Made by a program: the position numbers and the translations under genes. A DNA stretch of 64,000 nucleotides from Anastatus disparis. Lineage: Eukaryota > Arthropoda > Insecta > Hymenoptera > Eupelmidae. The notes beneath the pieces are model-generated. The model saw only the letters and a program-made list of their open reading frames with translations. It did not search any database and was not told where the DNA came from. Position 1 is the stretch's first letter; each line of letters starts with the position of its first letter. Location: positions 2,716,001-2,780,000 of the forward strand of contig JAFFSR010000370.1 in assembly GCA_017163975.1 (NCBI GenBank), read 5' to 3'. Positions 11,840 through 24,172 of the stretch are shown in pieces.

Positions 11840-12300
11840 TATTCAATTATTTTAATTGAATATAATTTTTAATCGCGCACTTCACGATTGCATAATTTGA
11901 TTATGCACTATGCGTATGATATATGTATTTAAATTTTTGTACTTCACATATATATATATATTTTTAATAATATATATATTTTTATTAATTGACGCAATTC
12001 GCTAATACTGCACTTCGCGTATATATTTTTTTTATTTTAGATAACACTATTAATATTTAATGATACACTTCGTGTTTATTTTTAATGACGCTATTCGCTT
12101 TAAATATTGCACTTCACGTATGAATAATTTATTTAATAGATGCTATTTTGCGTATAGTTTTTATTTGATTTGTACCGTTTTATATATAATATTTTTATTT
12201 TGACGCACTTTGCGTTCGATTAATGCCTTTTGAAACACTTTATTATTAGTCCCTTATATTTTTATGCACTTCACATAGATATATATATAGATGAAGAAAT
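11840..12300 (-). repeat. Short dispersed motif, GCACTTCGCGTAT type, in the leader of R
   Basis: Variants of CACTTCGCGTAT or GACGCAATTCGC occur roughly ten times in 450 bp (for example near 11877, 11998, 12010, 12066, 12095, 12110, 12203, 12265). On the minus strand, which is the coding strand of R, the unit reads ATACGCGAAGTGC and lies in the leader just after the 5' LTR. Confidence 0.55.
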
Positions 12301-12377
12301 ATAAGTTTTCTCCGATTATTCTTCAATACATTCAATACGATCTCTCAATTGAAAAACAATTTGTACCGGAACCAAAA

Positions 12378-13163
12378 TGTTAAGTCCTGGCTTTCACCAA
12401 GACTAAATTAAAATGGATATATTTATGGAATTTTGTAGATTTATATGAAACTTGAATATTTGAATAAATTATCAAAGCTAATTATTATAATATTTGAAAG
12501 AATGCAAAAGTATATGAAATCTAGTGGTGGTTTAACTCCACCAATATTTTAATTGAGTGAGATCGTTCTCACTATTAAATGTATTGAAGTTAAAGATTTT
12601 TAAATGAGAATAAAAGTATATTTAATATTCTTACCTTTGTATAATTCAGTAGATAAGGGCTGGCTATGTTCAGACAGTTTATAGATAGGCACGATTGAAA
12701 TAAGACTCGAGCCAAATGTATAAGTAATTTTTAAGGAATTTATTAGACACTTGTAAAATAATTAATATTGAATATGACAATAACTTTGTTCGACTTTGAA
12801 TTTGAATTGAATTTGAATTGAAGTTGGAGTGCGAGAATTACAGGATGTATGACTTGGTACCAACAATGATCCTGGGGTAGTGCCCCCTGTCGTCAATTTC
12901 AGTCGGCTTTTATAAGATTTTATTTTTGATATAATTTCATTAAGTAATAAGTGGATCTTGTTCTTTTATGATTTGTTTAATAATTTCGAAATCAACGAAT
13001 TTCGTTACTTAATATCAACTTTAAGTTTCTTTACTGTTTCACTTTTTCTGTTTAGCTTGACAAATGCCTTTATTGTTCAATAACTGTTTTAATTAGTTCA
13101 TGATGTGAAAAGATACTTTAAAATTATAAATGAAAGAAATAAAAGATACGTCGTGACGTAACA
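12378..13163 (-). repeat. 5' LTR of element R
   Basis: 786-bp full-length copy with termini TGTTAAGT and CGTAACA. It is followed to the right by TAAA, identical to the TAAA before 2633. Relative to the left copy it retains an extra segment at about 12898-13010. Confidence 0.7.
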
Positions 13164-13167
13164 TAAA

Positions 13168-14250
13168 ATTGCATAAAATTTGCAACAATCCTCACCCTCC
13201 CATTTTTTCATGTATGTACTTAACATTTTGTGCAATATGCCTAAAATTTTTTCAGAAAATATATTAAAGTTTTGTTAATTTGATAGTAATCGGATTAAGA
13301 TAATTTCTTATTCAATTTTTTTTTCTTCGGCATTTGTTGTTTTGATCCTCTTTTGTAAATCAGATGATTTTTTTTACATTTTTTCCATAGTATATTTTAT
13401 AAATTGTAACTGTGAAACACCGACTGGATTTTTATTTACATGATACTTGAATATATTATTTTATAACACATACTTATATATCAATACATATCCGCATACA
13501 ATACATTCAAATTTACTTATAATGTCGCATGTATATGATAATAAGACAGCCGCTGCACATGTGTGCCAACACAAAACAGCTGGCTTAAATAGTAAGTAAG
13601 GTCTCTTCTCACCGCTTAGGGACAGAACACGCATCAACGCGCCTCCTCCTATCGACATAATCAAGAAGCTCAAGCAATTTTTTGAAATCTAACTTTAAAT
13701 TTTATGCATTTAATTAAAAAATTTGAATTTTCATTAAATTTACTAAAAACAAAAATATTGGAAATTAATTGCAATCAAGGCTATATTGTAATGTACATTA
13801 GATTAAAAATCTGTATCTGCATTAAATTTTAAATGAAAGCCAATTTGCTAAACTTTTTTGAAGTTCTATTTAAAATTTATGGCGATTCCACATTAAAAAT
13901 GTCATATTCACATTAAATTTACTAAAAACGAAACTGCTGGGAATTTTCTACAATTGGACCTGAAATATAATGCACATTGCATTAAAAATCTTGATTCACA
14001 TTAAATTTTGAATGAAAACCAATTTGCTCAGAATTTTCTGATATTTTGCTTAGAATTTAATGAACTTCACATTGAAAAAGTTATATCTGCATTAAATTTA
14101 CTGAAAATAAAGCTACTGGAAATTTCTTGCAATCAAGCCCAAAATATAATGTACATTACATTAAAAATATTGATCTGTGTTAAATTTTGAATAAAAATCA
14201 ATTTACTAAAAATTTTCTGAGAATCTGCTTAAAATTTAATGTATTCCACA
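13168..14250. repeat. Diverged tandem repeat, period about 179 bp (block 2)
   Basis: ACTAAAAAC-type units recur at 13742, 13921 and 14100, each with the order ACTAAAAACx, GGAAATT, CAATCAAGCC, AATATAATGTACATTACATTA. The first part (13168-13270) matches block 1. The segment 13320-13690 differs: it is less AT-rich around 13535-13680 and gives a 70-codon minus-strand frame (13673-13461), for which I see no domain and which I would not call a gene. Confidence 0.6.
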
Positions 14251-14569
14251 TGTTGAAGATAGCTCCAACAATCGCCCGCAAAGGCTTATGGCAGCGCTAC
14301 TTTATAACGCCGCTCACAGCCCGATTCTATCTCTCTATCTACCGGTCCGAGTTACGAGTCGCGACTTGCCTTTTATGTCTTACCCTCATTCTCTCTTGGA
14401 CAGCGCTGCAAGTCACTGCGATCTATCTCAAGAGATTTGCTTATTAGTTCAAAAGAGTTCTTTATACTATTAGTTTCATATTCAGATTATAATAGTTTAT
14501 TTTGTATTAATTAAGTTTTGCTTAAGCCTGTTCATTTTGTATTTTAATAAAGTTAATTTATATCCAAGA
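14251..14569 (+). repeat. 5' LTR of Copia element W
   Basis: It matches 20525-20830 apart from a few substitutions and a small indel around TTGTATTAATTAAG. An AATAAA polyadenylation signal lies at 14546-14551 near the 3' end. Short frames in this segment (14187-14447, 14288-14473) are just open stretches within the LTR. Confidence 0.9.
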
Positions 14570-15364
14570 GGTTATCGGCACACGCCACGCTTTTATCAAA
14601 TTTTTATTTTCTCTTTGGAAAAAGAAAAGTAAACGCTATTCGTATAGTGACAGTGTGATATACTAGTGCAGTGTTTCACACGATAAACTTTTTATAAAAT
14701 TTTGTGCGATAAAAATTCAAAACTGATTTGTCGCATTATTTTTTTCTCTTTACATTCAAAGATATTTTGCATTAACAAAACGCATTATAATAAAAGAAAA
14801 GTGAAACAAGAAAGGAAGGAGGACGCATGCTGTGCAATTGACCACCATTTTTGTTCTCTTGTCTTCTCTCTCGTTTTCTAGTGGCACGTTCAACATTCAG
14901 ACGTGATTTTTTTTTTTTTTTTAACATTTCCTACTTTCAGACGAGTATATATACAGACGATTATGTATACAGAGAGAAAAAAAGAAAAAATTTTTTTTCT
15001 TTTTGTTTATAAGTAAAATCATATAAAGAATAAATTTGACATGGACGGGCCTTACAAGAAAACGTAAAGAGAGAGAGAGAGAGAGATAGAAGAGCGTACA
15101 AATTGAGGGCGCGTGACACGCGACTTTTCGTCATTTTTTGTGTGTGTGTGTGTGTTCGCTGTTTCCACGATACGTTTCTTGTTTTCTGGATATAAATGCT
15201 TGAAGAATTTTTCTTTTCATCAACTCACACGAGTGATATAAAAATTCAGATGACGGACATATATATCCTCGCGACTGTGACTAGTGTTGGACATTTACCA
15301 GGAGAATAACTTCTCTGATATTAGCCATATAAGCATGCTTGCGTTCGACATACTTGTATTGCCT

Positions 15365-15430
<66 letters not shown>

Positions 15431-15654
15431 TAGTGTTGGTGCCCTACAGTTTTGCGTGTTTAACAGTGTTGTGTATGTGTGAGCGATCACCTCTCTCGCA
15501 TTAATAGTGTGATTGCGTTCGTCACACTCACGCCGAGAGAGCGCACATATACAGTACCATAAACACGCAGACAAAATATTCTATTAAAGTAATGCGTTAA
15601 CTTGTCGTACGGTTCCGCATATACTGGAATATTTTTTTTCAGCAAATAAAGAGG
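14570..15654 (+). other. Leader of W with a (TA)n microsatellite
   Basis: About 1.1 kb of untranslated leader. It contains purine and GA-rich stretches (15067-15091), a TG run (15139-15156) and a TA-dinucleotide repeat at about 15366-15427. The minus-strand frame across the TA repeat is an artefact of the microsatellite. Confidence 0.6.
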
Positions 15655-16815
15655 ATGACTGAAGCAGAAAAACTCACTGCTACCGCTTACAATTTCAGAG
15701 ATGATTCAGATGAAAGAACATCTTCTCCCTCCAGAGTTAATTCATTTAACAATGATACCAATTTAGACGCTTTATTAAGTTTTAATGAAACTGTACAAAA
15801 TATGCACAAAGCATTTGAGGATAATTCTAACAACCACAAACTTATGATAAAGAGAGAATATAAATTAACACAAAAGACTGGATTGCATATCTGGCTGGAC
15901 TGTCTAGATTCAGACTTAATGGCTTCAAACCTATCAGATGTTTTAGATCAAGAAAATATGAATAAATTAAATTTAAATTCTGAAGAAATAGAAAAACATA
16001 AAAGATTGGTAAGGGACATTATTATAAATAGACTAGATGAGCACTACCATAAAAAGATATTAAATTCAAAAGACCCTATTGATATAATAAATAAAATTGA
16101 AGAAAGTAAGAGAATAGAGATGAATGTAACAGCAACGTCTGCAAGAGCAAAATTATACAAATTAAAGCTAAGATATCCTCTACAGAAGAAAAGAAATCTG
16201 CCTTCTGCTTGGCAGTATCAGGATGTTATTTAGAGTTGAGATTAGCCACGCTGACAAGAAAGCAGACTACTCAAAATGAAATAACAATCGAAGAATTAAA
16301 AAAATTTTCAACTACAGCTGGAAGCTGAAAAGAAAAATGACAAGAATTTAGAGGTGAAGATCAACGCAACTCAAGAGAGGACTACTCGCCCAATAAAATG
16401 TTACAGGTGTAACAGGATAGGATATCTACAAGCCGCTTGTCCGCTAATACCATACAGGTCATGGTTCTGTTGCTACTGCAACATGGTGACTAACCACAAA
16501 GGCACAGAGTGTTTTAAGAGGGGAAGCAGTACATCAGGCTCGAGGGCTAAGCCATCCAGAGGAGAATATGTACAGAGTAATTACCATAACAATAAACAAG
16601 ATAGTAAAAGTAAAAACACTAATAAAAAGAGTAGGACAGAAAACTCTAATAAATTCAGAAGTAAGGTTTTCACAAATACCAAAAATGACGCCGCTCCAGA
16701 AAGGTTACAGAAAAAGGAAACTGCTAAAGTTTTATTGGCAAAAAATAACAAAAAAACTAACACTATTATCCATAAAATAACATTTCTAGCCGGTTCGACA
16801 GAACGTATAGTATAG
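15655..16815 (+). pseudogene. Copia Gag (W), broken
   Basis: The 192-codon frame 15655-16233 starts with ATG and covers the Gag capsid part, including the SARAKLYKLK segment typical of Copia Gag (UBN2-like region). A frameshift near 16190 and a stop end it early; the other frame carries on with an AVSGCYLELRLATLTRK-like segment. The same frame reopens at 16354-16815 with zinc-finger-like motifs: CYRCNRIGYLQAAC, where the canonical His is Tyr, and CYCNMVTNHKGTEC. Gag would form the cytoplasmic particle that packages element RNA. The loss of the CCHC histidine and the stops make it non-functional. Confidence 0.8.
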
Positions 16816-18354
16816 AAAAACCTAATTCTAAGTAACTTTAAAAAAGGGTCGGGAACCGTCATAAAAAGTGCAAATAAAAATAGAAAAGTTGATATTACCA
16901 TAGACGGAGAAGGTAATCTCATGTTGATTTCTAATAGAAACAATTCAGATGTATTTAAGCTAACTAACGTGTTAGCAGCTTCAGAAGTCTCACACAATCT
17001 AATTTCACTAAGAAAATTTACAGATGTTGGTCTAAGTACTTATCTAGATGATAGAATACTAGAAATATTTGACAGATATACAGGAGTCAGATATCTTACA
17101 GGAAGATATGTAAAACCAAACTGGCTATTTTTTTTGAACGCTGTAGCCAAAAATCAGGATGAACTTCAAGATAACCATTAATAGAACGTTTGCAAAGCAA
17201 GGATAGTTTCAGAGGACGACTCCATACAGCAATCTCAGCCCGAGATGCTTGGAACAGGTCACAGACGCCAGGGCTGAGATTAGGAGAAAGAATGTAAAAA
17301 ACGAAGTCAACGAAAATGAAGAATCACAGACAACAAATTCAGAAGATTTTCTAAAAGGAAAAATTACAAACCTACACAAGATAACTGACTCACAAATATT
17401 AGATGACCTACTAAAAACAAATGGAAATCCAGAAGTCAAGAGTAGTGAATTAAATGAAAGTATGCTATGGTATGTGAGACTAGGACATATGTCCCTAGGC
17501 TATTTAAAACATTTACAAGAGTCAGCTGATTGCTTAGAGAAGATCAAATTCAGAGATAAAATACTAGACTGTGAATCATGTATACTGGAAAAAATGGAAA
17601 GTCTCCCTTTCTTAGAAACAAGAGACAGAGCAATCAGACGTCTTGAATTATTACACACAGATGTTATGGGTCCTATAAAACTACTATCTTACCCTTAAGA
17701 GAACAAGTTTATAGTGGTATTTATAGATGACTACACCAGATTTCCCAACATAAGAACGAGACAGGAGAGTGTCTAGAGAGATTTCTCAAAACTCTGAGAA
17801 ACTTACTAAAAGAAGATGCGAAAGTATACTATATGAGAGCAGATAACGGCACAGAATTTACTGGAGGCAAATTTTCAAAAGTAATGATGAAGGAAAATAT
17901 TAGAAACGATTTTGGACCACCACATATACCTCAACACAACGGAACAACAGAAAGGTTCAACAAGATGATCTGAAACGAAATACGTACCATGATGATCGAC
18001 TCAGGTCTACCTGGCAGTATGTGGATCCTAGCCTCAGAAGCAGTAGTACAAATATACAACAGGTCACCGCATCGTTTCTTAAAACTAAAAACTCCGCCTG
18101 ACGTAATTCTGCTGAATACTAAACACCACGAGGACGAAATCAGAAAATTTGGATGTACAGCGTATGCTAAAATTCTAAACACAAAGTCAAAATTTCCAGA
18201 AAGAGCAGTCAAAGCTGTTATGGTAGGATATACCACAACAGACTATATCTTATGGCATCCTGGAATAAGGAAACTTCTCAATTCCAGACATGTCAGATTT
18301 AATAAGAAATTATTATATAAAGATGTGTTCAATAGAACTCCGCAGGACCTTTGA
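16816..18354 (+). pseudogene. Copia protease and integrase (W), broken
   Basis: Near 16786-16812 the residues LAGSTERIV align with the protease active-site block; the catalytic Asp of DSG is missing. VLAASEVSHNLISLRKFTDVG (16960-17030 region) is the conserved segment after the protease. Frame 17249-17698 holds the GAG-pre-integrase part, LGHMS followed by CESC, then TDVMGPI with the first integrase Asp. The DDE core continues through a frameshift region: DNGTEF with the second Asp near 17845 and a TERFNK segment with the Glu near 17950. Frame 17989-18354 is the integrase C-terminal portion (FGCTAY, VGY). At least four breaks. Confidence 0.8.
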
Positions 18355-18473
18355 AAAGGTTGAAATTTCAGTTGTGAAAGAAAATGAACAAACTTACTCC
18401 AGAGAATCAAAAGAACACTCAGATGACTTTAACTAAAATTCAGAAGCAGTAAACAAAAATACAGAAGTCACGA

Positions 18474-20225
18474 ATGAACCCAAAAGAGGGAGACCGAAGA
18501 AAAAAAACTTCAGATGGACAAAACGAACATGAACCAGTCGAAAAGAAAGCTAAGCGATCTGAAAGGGTAGCCAACTGGAAGCTCAACGTAAGAGCACGAG
18601 AAGTACAACAGGACAAGTTGATAGATAGTAAATCATACCATGCTATACTCGCTGAAGTCAACAAAGGCCCAAAGGACTACAAGGAGGCTATGTCATCAAC
18701 AGAAAGAAATGAGTGGCAGAGCGCAGTGAAAGAAAAATTACGTGCAATGAAAGAGAATGAAGTCTTGGAGATAGTTGACATACCAGATAAGACTTTAGAA
18801 GGAAACAAAGTAAACATAATAGACTCCAGATGGGTATTCAAGAAGAAAATTGATGTAACGGGCAAAACCAGCTATAAAGCTAGGTTAGCCGTCAGAGGAT
18901 TCAAGGACAAAACAGAATACAGCCTGAGTGAGACATATGCTCCAGTGTCAAGAATGTCTTTGATTAGATCATTCCTATGTATCATCAACAAATGCAACTT
19001 GAAAGCTACACAGCTGGATGTCAAAACAGCATTTCTACATGGAACCCTGGAAGAAGACATATACATGAGAATTCCAGATAGACTTGAATGTGATGATGCG
19101 ACTGAACGCACCGAAGTATGTAAAGTACACAAGTCCCTATGTGGATCAAAAGTAAGTCCAAAAGGATGGAATAAAAGATTTTCAGAAGAAGCTCAGAAAC
19201 TGGAACTGGAAAAGGATGTCAACAAACCTTGTCTCTTCACTTGGAGAAAAAATGGACAAGTTGTCTTCATAATACTATTTGTAGATGACGCAATTTTGGC
19301 TGAAAACAACCGAATAAAAATGCAATAGGTCAAAACTAAATTGAGTTCTGTGTTCAGAATGAAAGATTAAGGTGAACGCAGATGTTTCTTAGGAATGAAC
19401 ATCTCAAGAGATCGCTCAAACTAAACACTGAAGTTAAGCCAAAAGGATTACACTGAAAAGGTGTTAGAACGGTTTAATATGAAAGAATGCAAACCTCAAT
19501 CGACGCCTATGATTAACAGATAGGTCAGAAAAAGAGAACACGAACAACTTGACGATAATACTTCAGAAGAAAGGAGAATTAAAAAAAATTTCATTCAAAG
19601 AAACCGTAGAAAGCCTACTGTACTTGGCCGGCACAACAAGACCAGACATAGCGTATGTTGTCAATTATCTATCCATAAGACAAACACAAGCTACAGAAGA
19701 GGACTGGAAAAACGTGAAAAAAATTCTTCGATACCTCAGAGGAAAACTGATTAAGGACTCATCTATACCGGAAATAGCAATTTATTCGAAGCCATGTCAG
19801 ATGCAAGTTTCAGAGACTGGCATGATTCCTCGCCAACAGGAGGATACATCATAAAACTGTTTGATGACCCAATCTTATGGAGAATTCAAAAACAGAAGTA
19901 CGTAATGCTATATACATGCCAAGCAGATTATCTAGCTATGAGCGACGCCTGTCAGGAACTGGTTTCTATTAATAAAGCAGCAAAAGACATCATTGGAAAG
20001 ACTTTGTACCCTGTAACCCTATGGTGTGACAACAAATCAGCTGGTGACTGTACCCAAATGGATAACACTCACAGACTGAAGAACTTTAATGACGATATAT
20101 TAACCATTAAAGCTAATCTAGAATTCAGAGTACACATTGGAAGCAAGAGTCACATAGCAACAACCCATAGTGACTATATCAAGCTCCGTCGAAGGGAAAA
20201 TTATGGTCAGGTGGAACTCGACTAA
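18474..20225 (+). pseudogene. Copia reverse transcriptase and RNase H (W), broken
   Basis: Frame 18474-19328 (284 codons) begins with the pre-RT EAMSSTERNEWQSA segment. It contains SRWVFKKK, the KARLAVRGF block, YAPVSRMSLIR, QLDVKTAFLHG with the first catalytic Asp, and LFVDDAIL, the Copia YVDD box with Phe in place of Tyr. After a frameshifted gap, 19549-19854 gives YLAGTTRPDIAY and the ILRYLRG block. 19794-20225 gives the RNase H part with SDASF, ADYLAMSDACQE and LWCDNKSA. Together these would copy the element RNA into DNA. Three frames are needed, so it is a pseudogene. Confidence 0.88.
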
Positions 20226-20524
20226 CTAGAATGAAGCTGACATTATGAACAAAACTCTGCCAACAGAGAAACGCAAAAATTTTCGCAATAGGATTTTAAA
20301 AACTGAGATAAACTAAAAACAGAATGTTCAAAGCCTTATTCAGATGACACACTAATCATAAACTAATTAACTTAGTTTATCGATAAAGTTTACTAATACA
20401 GAATACTATGCACGTAGGTGAATATATGCACATCCAGAAGTTGAAGAAGTACAGTTTTTATTTTTCAGATAGTACCACAGAGAATAAATTAAAGAAAACA
20501 GATAGAATTGTTGAAGGGAGGGAG

Positions 20525-20830
20525 TGTTGAAGATAGCTCCAACAATCACCCGCAAAGGCTTATGGGAGCGCCACTTTATAACGCCGCGCACAGCCCGATT
20601 CTGTCTCTCTATCTACCGGTCCGCTTTACGAGTCGCGACCTGCCTTCTATGTATCAGCCTCAGTCTCTCTTGGACGGCGCTACAAGTCACTGCGATCTAT
20701 CTCAAGAGATTTGCTTATTAGTTCAAAAGAGTTCTTTATACTATTAGGTTCATATTCAGATTGATGGTTTATTTTGTTTTGCTTAAGCCTGTTCATTTTG
20801 TACTTTAATAAAGTTAATTTATATTCAAGA
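20525..20830 (+). repeat. 3' LTR of Copia element W
   Basis: It starts TGTTGAAGATAGC directly after the polypurine tract (about 20512-20524) and ends TATTCAAGA before CCACA. Confidence 0.9.
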
Positions 20831-20950
20831 CCACATAAAAATGTCATTTTCACATAAAATTTACTAAAAACGGAAGTAGTGGAAATTTTTTGCATTCGAA
20901 CCCGAAATATAATGTACATTACATTAAAAATCTTGATCTGCATTAAAGGG
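20831..20950. repeat. Fragment of the 179-bp repeat (block 3)
   Basis: CCACATAAAAATGTCATTTT followed by ACTAAAAACGG, GGAAATTTTTT and AATATAATGTACATTACATT follows the unit order of 13742-14250. It is cut at about 20947-20950 by the start of element X and resumes at about 41293. Confidence 0.65.
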
Positions 20951-21904
20951 TCTAGCCGGGTAAGATAGGTGAATTGGCCCCAGAAGCAGAGAGAAAAACT
21001 GATATAGCCATTATATTCTATATGAAAAAATATACCTCCATACAAATTTTCAGCCTTCTAAACCTAAACCTAACCTCAAAAACGCAATTTTTAATTTTTT
21101 GAGTCTTTTAGCTCTAGCTCCGTCAATTTTTAAGCTAGAATACTCTTTTTTTTTTAAATTTAGGTTTTTTAAATCCCTATAAATTAGTCTCCAATAATTT
21201 TTTTGTAGGTGCAAAATTCAAATTTGTAGAGACGTTTGAAAATTTTTTCTTGAGATATTTCAAAAACTAAGATAGACGACACTTTGGAAAAAATATATAA
21301 TATTTATTTATGCATCAAAAGTATGTAAAAATTTTTTCAGATCTTTAAAAGTGGTGGAACAACGTCAAAAAGGAAAAAAACGGTTTTTTTGCGTATTTTT
21401 GCCTATACACAGCCTAGCTCTCGTATCTTACACTTCCGTTTACAATATTTTTGAGTGAAATTTTATTTTTTAAGACACTCCGGGCTGTAATATATCAAGA
21501 TTAACTCGGAATTTTCCAATTTTCACGTTAAGGCGCTCCCAGAGACCTTAAAAACCCATTATACTAATAAAAAAAAATGTCCCGCCAGGTGAAACTCGTA
21601 TCATAATCCATAAAACTATGCATATATTCTTCTACAGTATATCTAAATATATATAGTTAAATACTATAAACAGGAATATACAGATATACTGAATGTATTG
21701 TTTCGGATTATCACTCAAACACGACCTAACGGGAGCAATCATCCTAATTCTTCCCAGTACGCCCGAACTCATGTGTACTGCATTTCTATTTACAGAAACA
21801 GGATTCGCAGGAGCTTTAACCACCTATTTGCTGAAAAAGTTATTCGATCACTTGTTTCGAGGCAATGGATGGCTAATTTTAAGATTAATCAATGATTAAA
21901 ACTA

Positions 21905-22046
21905 TCATTTAAATATTTGCAATACCTGAGATAAAACATCTTTGCTTGAGAAAAATAAATGTAATTTGATAATTAAATTAATTTTTCTCATGCAAGGATC
22001 TTTTATCTCAGGTATTGCAAATATTTGAATGATTTCTTTATTTTTC
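21905..22046. repeat. 140-bp palindrome inside Y
   Basis: ATATTTGCAATACCTGAGAT pairs with ATCTCAGGTATTGCAAATAT; GCTTGAGAAAAAT pairs with ATTTTTCTCATGC across a centre near 21972. It looks like a small foldback MITE. Confidence 0.7.
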
Positions 22047-23984
22047 ATCTATAACTTTAACTTGCTTATAATATAAATAATTAACCATCTATATTATTCT
22101 ATTTTTGATTACTAAACTCATTTGATTATCGAATAAAAAAGTATTGATTCGAAGAAAATGCTTTTTTGTTACGTAATCTAAAAAAGTTTATAAGATCAGT
22201 TACATTTATTGTTATCTAAAAATATGTAAGAAATACAATTATTTGGTTATAATATATATATTCATACATACACATACATTAAAATATGTATAATTATAAT
22301 ATAATTTAGTTTAGTTAATTTTGATTATAAATAAAATTTTGGAATATATTTTCTTTTGTTCGACCATTAGATTACTATCAACAGAGTTGTAGGACATTGT
22401 AATCAAACACTTTAAGGCTTTTTATAGGCTCCGCTAATTGGTCATCTGGATACATTCATACAACACTTACAATCTAATACTTGATTTCTTCGCTATAGCA
22501 GTGGACCATTGACCACTGCTCTAAGGTAATAAACGTTGAAATGATTTTCTGAGTTTATATTTATTTTATTCAGGTACAGGTATAAGATTGTAAAGGGGTT
22601 TGTAAAAAATAATAATAAAACTAATTATCTAAGTGGATCTATTATTATTCTTTAATATTTTAATATCTATTTATATTTTTACATTTTTTTCTTCATTAAC
22701 GAGAGGATATTTTTTTGTACAATGTTAAAGAAGATCTGACACTCGTAACAAGTTGCAGTTTTCTATATCTACTTTACATGTAGATAGTAATGACTATAAC
22801 TACCTTGCCTCTCGCCAAATTATATATATGAGAAACTTACATTTGAATATTGTAAGTCATAACTATCATTAAATTAAAAGTGAAAATTCTTATGTAAATA
22901 CTTGACTAAAAAGAAAATCAGTTATAATTATTTTTATCTAAATATACAGTAGATATTAAAAAATGAAAGTCCTTGCAACTATCAGATCTTTTGTAATGTC
23001 ATGCAAAGAAATATACTTCCATAAGTAAAGAAGCACGTATAAGATTAAAGATACATATTAAAACAAACAAAGAATATCAATATCTACCTAGATAATAGGT
23101 CTCATCATAATTTTTGTATAAAACTCAATAGAGTTTTGTATTGGACTCTTACTCATTCTCATGAAATATAATAGATATGATAAAATGTAACCATTGTCAT
23201 AATAAATTTCAAAGATTCTGCTTGAATAAAGATTTTTTTCTGGTAAATGCTTATTTAGTAAGTAATATTTACAACAACTTTTTAATAAAAATTAACAGAA
23301 ACAAAATTCTATAATAATTTAATTTACTATAATATTTACAATCTAGTTCATTAGCTTTTCTTTGCACTATAAAAATGAATCAGAAGTCCAAAAATAGTAT
23401 CAAAATAATATAGGCTGCAATGCAAATGATAGTTTTAAACAAAAATTACTTAGATAGATCAACATACAAAAATATTTCAGATACTTCTATATAATTTTTA
23501 TACATTTTTTCATAGTTTAAAATGCATATTACATACAAACAAACACATTCACAAATATAATATAAATTATTTTAATTAAGATTGTATACATGAAGGTTAT
23601 TTTTTAATTTTTTTTTGTGCGTAATTCAATATTTATAATCCTACAAAACATAAAATATACAGAATATTAACTTATGAAATAAGTAACCAAATATCACTTG
23701 ACAACAAATTGCCAATAATCAAGTCTAATTTGTAGTTGTTCTAGTTTGATTAGTCTTATGACAAGTCTAATTTATTCACTAATTGAAATTACATATGCAA
23801 GATATAACATGGATATTAGAGAAAACAAACTATTTGTTGTTGCTATGGACCATGAAGACTAAAAATAGAAGACCTATGTACTAAGTAGAATCTATCAATA
23901 GTTACGCCTGGAGCTGCCAATAAAGACAGACATAGATCGTATAGACAAAGTGAAGCTCCCTGATTAAGGCTCGAATTAATAGTC

Positions 23985-24172
23985 GTGACTTGAGTATTGA
24001 GTATCACTTGGAATTTAAGTATCGTTACTTGAGTATAAGCTGTTACTTTAATTGAGTATGACATCTTTACCGACGACTATCATATCTGTGTGCTTTTATA
24101 TTTCATATAAAAAAATGAAGTAACAGCTGATACTCAAGTAACGATACTCAAGTTTCAAGTTGTACTTAATTT
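23985..24172. repeat. Interrupted inverted repeat inside Y
   Basis: The block AAGTATCGTTACTTGAGTAT..GCTGTTACTT is mirrored by AAGTAACAGC..TACTCAAGTAACGATACTT, arms of about 55 bp around a 65-bp loop. Confidence 0.65.

Larger units (their letters stand above)
2633..13163 (-). mobile_element. R: decayed Ty3/gypsy-type LTR retrotransposon, heavily re-invaded
   Basis: Two long direct repeats (2633-3340 and 12378-13163) both begin TGTTAAGT, and the right one ends GTAACA, giving LTR termini TGTTA...TAACA. The outer flanks are TAAA at 2629-2632 and at 13164-13167, a 4-bp target duplication, and removing the element rejoins the satellite. A gag-like remnant lies on the minus strand (about 9480-9190), so the 5' LTR is the right-hand copy. 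A TGGTTCCGGTACAAATTG candidate primer site follows it on the minus strand. Later insertions inside it: 4881-7160, 7389-7786, 9670-10058 and 10449-11517. Confidence 0.7.
14251..20830 (+). mobile_element. W: Ty1/copia LTR retrotransposon, inactive
   Basis: Flanked by a 5-bp duplication CCACA (14246-14250 and 20831-20835); removing it restores the satellite unit. LTRs of 319 and 306 bp begin TGTTGAAGATAGCTCCAACA. After the 5' LTR comes GGTTATCGGCACACGCC, a candidate primer site. A purine tract GAAGGGAGGGAG directly precedes the 3' LTR, which confirms plus orientation. The domain order gag, protease, integrase, RT, RNase H (integrase before RT) is that of Copia. Stops and frameshifts occur in every domain. 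Confidence 0.9.

Noticed and set aside
13461..13673. 70-codon minus-strand frame in the less AT-rich patch
   Set aside because: No domain, no splice or start context; the raised GC content alone may reflect an unidentified repeat.
15281..15574. Minus-strand frame of 97 codons
   Set aside because: It crosses the TA microsatellite (Ile-Tyr repeat) in the leader of Copia W; no independent coding signal.
21693..21899. 68-codon frame with a hydrophobic stretch in Y
   Set aside because: It ends at the inner border of the Y arm; the mirror copy of the arm does not keep a matching frame, and no domain is recognised.
23843..24064. 73-codon minus-strand frame in Y
   Set aside because: It overlaps the interrupted inverted repeat and has no family resemblance.
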